Shown piece after piece: positions 6,110-8,696 of a DNA stretch of 8,696 nucleotides. The position numbers and the translations under genes were made by a program. The first letter of the stretch is position 1. Every line of letters begins with the position of its first letter. Source of the stretch: Deltaproteobacteria bacterium (lineage in GTDB: Bacteria; Desulfobacterota; UBA8473). The notes beneath the pieces are model-generated. The model was given only the letters and a program-made list of their open reading frames with translations, did not search any database and was not told the origin of the DNA. The stretch spans positions 1 to 8,696 of the forward strand of contig JAUXFK010000118.1 of NCBI GenBank assembly GCA_030623035.1. Direction: 5' to 3'.

Positions 6110-7273
6110 CTACATCTTCCATATCCCTGGAATAGGGCTCCGGCAGTATTTACACCTTCCATCTTCAATATCTGTTTTTAATACTGTATAACCGATCCGT
6201 TTTATTATCAAATTCTTGCATCTGGGACAATAAGTGTTCTCTCCTTCATGACCGGGAACATTTCCAATGTATACATAGTTTAATCCCATATCCAATCCAA
6301 TCTTTCTTGCCCTTTCAAGTGTCCTTATCGGAGTCGGCGGCAGATTCTTCATTTTGTACGTTGGATAGAAACGAGAAAAGTGCACGGGCACATTCGCTCC
6401 AAGCCTGTTTTTTATCCATAAGCTCATCTTTGTTATCTCTTCTTCGCTGTCATTGAGTGTTGGAACGATAAGGACAACAATTTCATACCATATATTAATC
6501 TTATTAAGGATCTCCAGGGTATCAAGAACCGGTCTGAGCTCTCCAGAGCATGTCTCAGAATAAAACCTTTCTGTAAAAGCCTTCAGATCGATCTTAACAG
6601 CAGTGAGGTGTCTACAGAGATCGACCAATGGTTTTTTATTGATAAAACCATTGGATATCATAACATTTCCAATCCCCTCTTTCTCTGCCAATCCGGCTAT
6701 GTCGTACATGTATTCATAAAAGACGACAGGCTCAGAGTATGTATATGCAATCGTAGCACAACCCTCTCTCTTTGCAATATCTACAATACCTTTTGGAGTA
6801 ATATGATAACTCTTTATCTGCTCTGGCCTGAATTGGGCCATATTCCAGTTTTGACAGAACCTGCACTCAAAGTTACAGCCCGCTGTTGCAATTGAAAATG
6901 CCAGCGTCCCAGGCAAATAGTGGAAAAGGGGTTTCTTCTCTATAGGGTCAGTATGGATAGCGCAGGGTCTTGAGTATACCAAACTATAATATTTCCCGCC
7001 TCTGTTCTCTTTATTCCCGCAGTATCCTCGCTCCAGATCGGCTATTTTACATCTCTTGGGACAGATCTCACATTCGACCCTTTGATTTGCCAGCTTTTTA
7101 TAATACATTACCTCCTTTAATGGGGGTTCTTCTTCCGGTGTTTTAAAACTGTTAGCACCGTAGGCTATATTTGATAAACCATTATATTTGACTGACGCTG
7201 AAGTGATACTCAGTGCGCATATACCTTTTTGGACTTTACTCAAAAATTCACGTCTAGAACAAGAGGGGTTCAT
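6110..7273 (-). CDS. amrS: AmmeMemoRadiSam-type radical SAM enzyme with a Tat-like signal
   Basis: This 387-residue protein belongs to the PflA-like radical SAM group (COG1180) known as the radical SAM member of the AmmeMemoRadiSam set; the reaction is unknown. The 4Fe-4S-binding CxxxCxxC is C133, C137, C140 (AGCNFECRFCQNW). Ahead of it is a second cysteine set typical of this subfamily (C68, C71, C75, C85). At the C-terminus are two CxxC pairs (C349/C352 and C374/C377) and the ending PIPGIW, a zinc-ribbon-like tail. The N-terminus begins MNPSCSRREFLSKV: SRREFL (6-11) is a twin-arginine motif, followed by a modest hydrophobic stretch and AYGAN near 37-41. This suggests export of a folded, cofactor-loaded enzyme. 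The partner proteins Memo and AMMECR1 are not in the window. The ATG at 7273 has AGGA eight bases upstream. It starts 20 bp after the CBS gene. Confidence 0.9.
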   Translation of the reverse strand: MNPSCSRREFLSKVQKGICALSITSASVKYNGLSNIAYGANSFKTPEEEPPLKEVMYYKKLANQRVECEICPKRCKIADLERGYCGNKENRGGKYYSLVYSRPCAIHTDPIEKKPLFHYLPGTLAFSIATAGCNFECRFCQNWNMAQFRPEQIKSYHITPKGIVDIAKREGCATIAYTYSEPVVFYEYMYDIAGLAEKEGIGNVMISNGFINKKPLVDLCRHLTAVKIDLKAFTERFYSETCSGELRPVLDTLEILNKINIWYEIVVLIVPTLNDSEEEITKMSLWIKNRLGANVPVHFSRFYPTYKMKNLPPTPIRTLERARKIGLDMGLNYVYIGNVPGHEGENTYCPRCKNLIIKRIGYTVLKTDIEDGRCKYCRSPIPGIWKM

Positions 7274-7293
7274 TAAGGATTCCTGTTAATAAT

Positions 7294-7935
7294 CTATCCG
7301 GTGACAACGGATTGCACTTCATAACCATTGTCTTCGATAGAACCGGCAATACGATCAATATCATCTGTATCTAAACGAAAATAATAAACCCTCTTCCCTT
7401 TGTCGTTAAAAGATGACATGCCGACACTTATAATATCCGCTCCATTTTCCTTGATTAATTTGGAGACATGTTGGAAGGCCTCTGGGTCTTCCCCCAGAAC
7501 TACATCTACCCTTGAGCTGTATTTGATAACCCCCATCATTTCTATAAAAACCCCAAAAATGTCGGTTTCTGTGATCATACCGACCAACTTGCCTTTTTCC
7601 ACAACCGGTAGCCCACCAATTTTGTTTTTTTGAAGAAGCATTGCTGCTTTTTCTATGTCGGTCTGGGGGCTAACCGTAATAGGGTCTTTGGTCATTATCT
7701 GATACACTGTAGAAAATTTTGATGTAAAAAGGGAAGCTTCTTTTGTTTTATTGGATTCTAAGGGGACCAGAACCTGCCGAAGATCTGCATTTGTAATTAT
7801 CCCCACAAGTTTTCCACCATCCAATACAGGGATATGACGAATTTTATTAATTTTCATAAGCTCAAATGCCTTCTTTATATCATCGCTAACCGTGAGTGTA
7901 ATAAGCTTATTCGATATGATATCTTTTACTATCAT
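7294..7935 (-). CDS. CBS-CBS-ACT regulatory protein (AcuB-like)
   Basis: The 213-residue cytosolic protein has two CBS domains (about 1-57 and 76-132), each ending in the usual G-K-LVGIIT or G-K-LVGMIT strand and a TxxD motif (TNADL, TETDI). A C-terminal ACT-like domain follows (about 141-213). CBS pairs bind adenosine nucleotides such as AMP, ATP or SAM, and ACT domains often bind amino acids. Domain order and length agree with Bacillus AcuB (about 214 residues), but no acuA or acuC is nearby, so I do not use that symbol. The ATG at 7935 has GAGGTG five bases upstream. It is the first gene of a tight minus-strand run leading into the radical SAM enzyme and lnt, and may act as its ligand sensor. 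That link is inference from position. Confidence 0.9.
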   Translation of the reverse strand: MIVKDIISNKLITLTVSDDIKKAFELMKINKIRHIPVLDGGKLVGIITNADLRQVLVPLESNKTKEASLFTSKFSTVYQIMTKDPITVSPQTDIEKAAMLLQKNKIGGLPVVEKGKLVGMITETDIFGVFIEMMGVIKYSSRVDVVLGEDPEAFQHVSKLIKENGADIISVGMSSFNDKGKRVYYFRLDTDDIDRIAGSIEDNGYEVQSVVTG

Positions 7936-8058
7936 TATGACACCTCACTATCTATTATTTTTTTATGGCATTGTTTGTAATTGTTTAGCCATCTTAAGGA
8001 GCTAACGAGATTTTATGATTTGAATTGTCTTTTCCTCACGGTTTGAGCCATTTTGAAG

Positions 8059-8086
8059 ATTCTAAATTCGCTGCGCCAAATTGCAA
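8059..8086 (-). promoter_or_regulatory. weak candidate promoter for the CBS-radical SAM-lnt cluster
   Basis: On the minus strand TTGCAA (8086-8081, 4 of 6) and TAGAAT (8064-8059, 5 of 6) are 16 bases apart. It would leave a leader of roughly 115 nt before the CBS gene start. It lies inside repeat-derived sequence and could be chance; I saw no better candidate nearer the gene. Confidence 0.2.
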
Positions 8087-8126
8087 ATAACTCTATCTCA
8101 AGCTCACTCAAACAATTTGCAACTTT
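8078..8126. repeat. imperfect inverted repeat beside the palindromic element
   Basis: AAATTGCAAAT (8078-8088) pairs with ATTTGCAACTTT (8115-8126) apart from one extra base. The related phrases TTCGCTGCGC (8067-8076) and TTCGCTTCGC (8126-8135) flank the arms. It abuts the 139-bp element and may be another module of the same or an older repeat family. Confidence 0.35.
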
Positions 8127-8139
8127 TCGCTTCGCTATC

Positions 8140-8278
8140 TTTGATGGTCTCGTAAAAAGTCAAAAAATACCATTTCCCGTCATTCCGGCGAAAGCCGGAA
8201 TCCAGTGTTTTCAAGCAGTTGCGGATCATCTGGACTCCGGTTTTCACCGGAGTGACGACTTTTTACGAGATCATCAAA
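8140..8278. mobile_element. 139-bp MITE/REPIN-like palindromic element
   Basis: The ends are 22-bp terminal inverted repeats (8140-8161 and 8257-8278) with one mismatch, built on GATG-TCTCGTAAAAAGTC. Inside are two mirror-image REP-like hairpins. The left has ATTCCGGC (8182-8189), loop GAAA and GCCGGAAT (8194-8201). The right has ACTCCGGT (8234-8241), loop TTTC and ACCGGAGT (8246-8253). Both stems are perfect over 8 bp. TCCAG (8201-8205) pairs with CTGGA (8230-8234), and CGTCA (8178-8182) with TGACG (8253-8257), so the whole can fold as one long cruciform. It encodes no transposase and would be moved, if at all, by one in trans (a RAYT-type enzyme is possible for the REP pair). The right-hand stem differs from the left by matched changes on both sides. 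Confidence 0.75.
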
Positions 8279-8454
8279 CTTGGGTCCCAACAGGATTTAT
8301 ATGAGATTTCCATCCAGAAACGGCACTTTTCCGCAATCTCTGTGCTCTATTTTCCAGCGCCGAACACTATGAATGCGTAAACAACCTGTTTCATAAACTT
8401 TTCCCTATGTTACATAAAATCGCTATAAACTCAAGAGATAAACAGCAAAAGAGA

Positions 8455-8506
8455 GCCAAGACCGGGAGTCCACTTTGCCTAAACCTTTGGCTAAAAGTTT
8501 CTTGGC
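8455..8506 (-). terminator. possible terminator of the MaoC-like gene
   Basis: On the minus strand GCCAAGA (8461-8455) can pair with TCTTGGC (8506-8500), enclosing a 38-nt interior that contains a smaller GCC/GGC stem. T-rich TCTCTTTT follows at 8453-8446. It begins about 10 bp after the gene's stop codon. The large loop and interrupted T-tract make this only a candidate. Confidence 0.3.
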
Positions 8507-8515
8507 GGTTCTTTA

Positions 8516-8696
8516 TTAATCAGCCGGCTTCCGCTTTACCAGGTGGACCACTTCCATTTCAGCGACTACTTCTCCCCGCTGGTTTATGCACGTCTCTGTA
8601 TGGATAACCAACCCTCTATCCGCCTTTGAGGTCTCTTTCTTCTCGGTAATCTCCATCTCTACCTTTATGGTATCTCCGGCTCTAAGAGGGGCCTTA
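8516..8696 (-). CDS. MaoC-like dehydratase, C-terminal part (cut by window edge)
   Basis: The minus strand encodes 59 residues, KAPLRAGDTIKVEMEITEKK at its start and VHLVKRKPAD before a TAA at 8518-8516. PLRAGDTI, then V-E-ITEKKETSK and the later GEVVAEM strand are typical of the C-terminal half of MaoC-like hot-dog-fold proteins, a family that includes (R)-specific enoyl-CoA hydratases. The catalytic Asp/His of the N-terminal half lies outside the window, so activity cannot be judged. The tail after the last strand is short. It is transcribed toward the CBS cluster but separated from it by 580 bp of repeats and a possible terminator, so it is probably a separate unit. Confidence 0.8.
   Translation of the reverse strand, partial: KAPLRAGDTIKVEMEITEKKETSKADRGLVIHTETCINQRGEVVAEMEVVHLVKRKPAD

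Larger units (their letters stand above)
7936..8515. other. 580-bp non-coding region with repeat sequences
   Basis: No convincing gene lies here on either strand. The region holds the 5' leader of the CBS gene, an AT-rich stretch, an imperfect inverted repeat, the 139-bp palindromic element and a possible terminator of the MaoC-like gene. The stretch 8279-8440 shows nothing I can name beyond a short palindrome TTGGGTCCCAA at 8280-8290. The open frame at 8053-8304 translates the repeat itself (VIPAKAGIQ, a peptide well known from such repeats) and is not a gene. Confidence 0.7.

Noticed and set aside
7294..7935. IMP dehydrogenase fragment, because of the CBS pair
   Set aside because: There is no catalytic barrel. 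The protein has its own start signal and a C-terminal ACT-like domain, and its total length matches AcuB-like regulators.
8140..8278. Possible CRISPR repeat pair
   Set aside because: The two similar units are inverted, not direct, appear only twice, and are enclosed by longer terminal inverted repeats, so this is a MITE/REPIN-like element.
8053..8304. 83-codon plus-strand open frame
   Set aside because: Its second half is the translation of the palindromic repeat (VIPAKAGIQ and LDSGFHRSDDF), a known false peptide, and its first half lies in a second repeat.
8407..8607. 66-codon plus-strand open frame
   Set aside because: It lies opposite the MaoC-like gene end and the terminator region, and no recognisable protein features are present.

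Overview
The window reads as bacterial chromosome from a Gram-negative organism with an outer membrane: it encodes apolipoprotein N-acyltransferase (Lnt), which finishes lipoproteins in diderm bacteria. The base composition is moderately AT-rich. The lnt-prfB adjacency, an AmmeMemoRadiSam-type radical SAM enzyme, and repeats containing GTCATTCCGGCGAAAGCCGG and TCTCGTAAAAAGTC all suggest a deltaproteobacterium (Desulfobacterota) or a relative. That placement is inference from gene content; no rRNA or tRNA gene is visible.

Layout. Positions 1-199 hold a small decayed element: the C-terminal end of a GxxExxY-family gene between inverted terminal repeats. A sigma70-like promoter at 313-341 then precedes a plus-strand oligopeptide/dipeptide ABC-transporter ATPase (380-1360). 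This ATPase has no permease, binding protein or second ATPase in view. Its 3' end overlaps hemC tail to tail by 30 bp. All other genes lie on the minus strand. In transcription order they are: a CBS-CBS-ACT regulator (7935-7294), a radical SAM enzyme with a twin-arginine signal (7273-6110), an uncharacterised 62-residue protein (6084-5896), lnt (5821-4319), prfB (4347-3222), a membrane-anchored cyclic-nucleotide-binding-fold protein (3191-2493) and hemC (2266-1331). Gaps are 20-75 bp, or an overlap, down to the cNMP-fold gene. A 226-bp gap then precedes hemC, which may be a separate unit.

Upstream of the cluster, 7936-8515 is non-coding and carries a 139-bp MITE/REPIN-like palindromic element and further repeat sequence. 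The right edge cuts a minus-strand MaoC-like dehydratase gene, of which only the last 59 residues are present.

How the genes work together. Lnt and RF2 are housekeeping. RF2 uses the classical autoregulatory +1 frameshift, which is fully visible, so its true start is GTG at 4347 and not the internal ATG at 4298. HemC makes the linear tetrapyrrole for haem, sirohaem and corrinoids. The least understood part is the 5' half of the cluster: a CBS/ACT ligand sensor, a putatively exported radical SAM protein and a small unknown protein directly ahead of lnt. I found no CRISPR array, complete transposase, phage gene or clearly recognisable new defence system.
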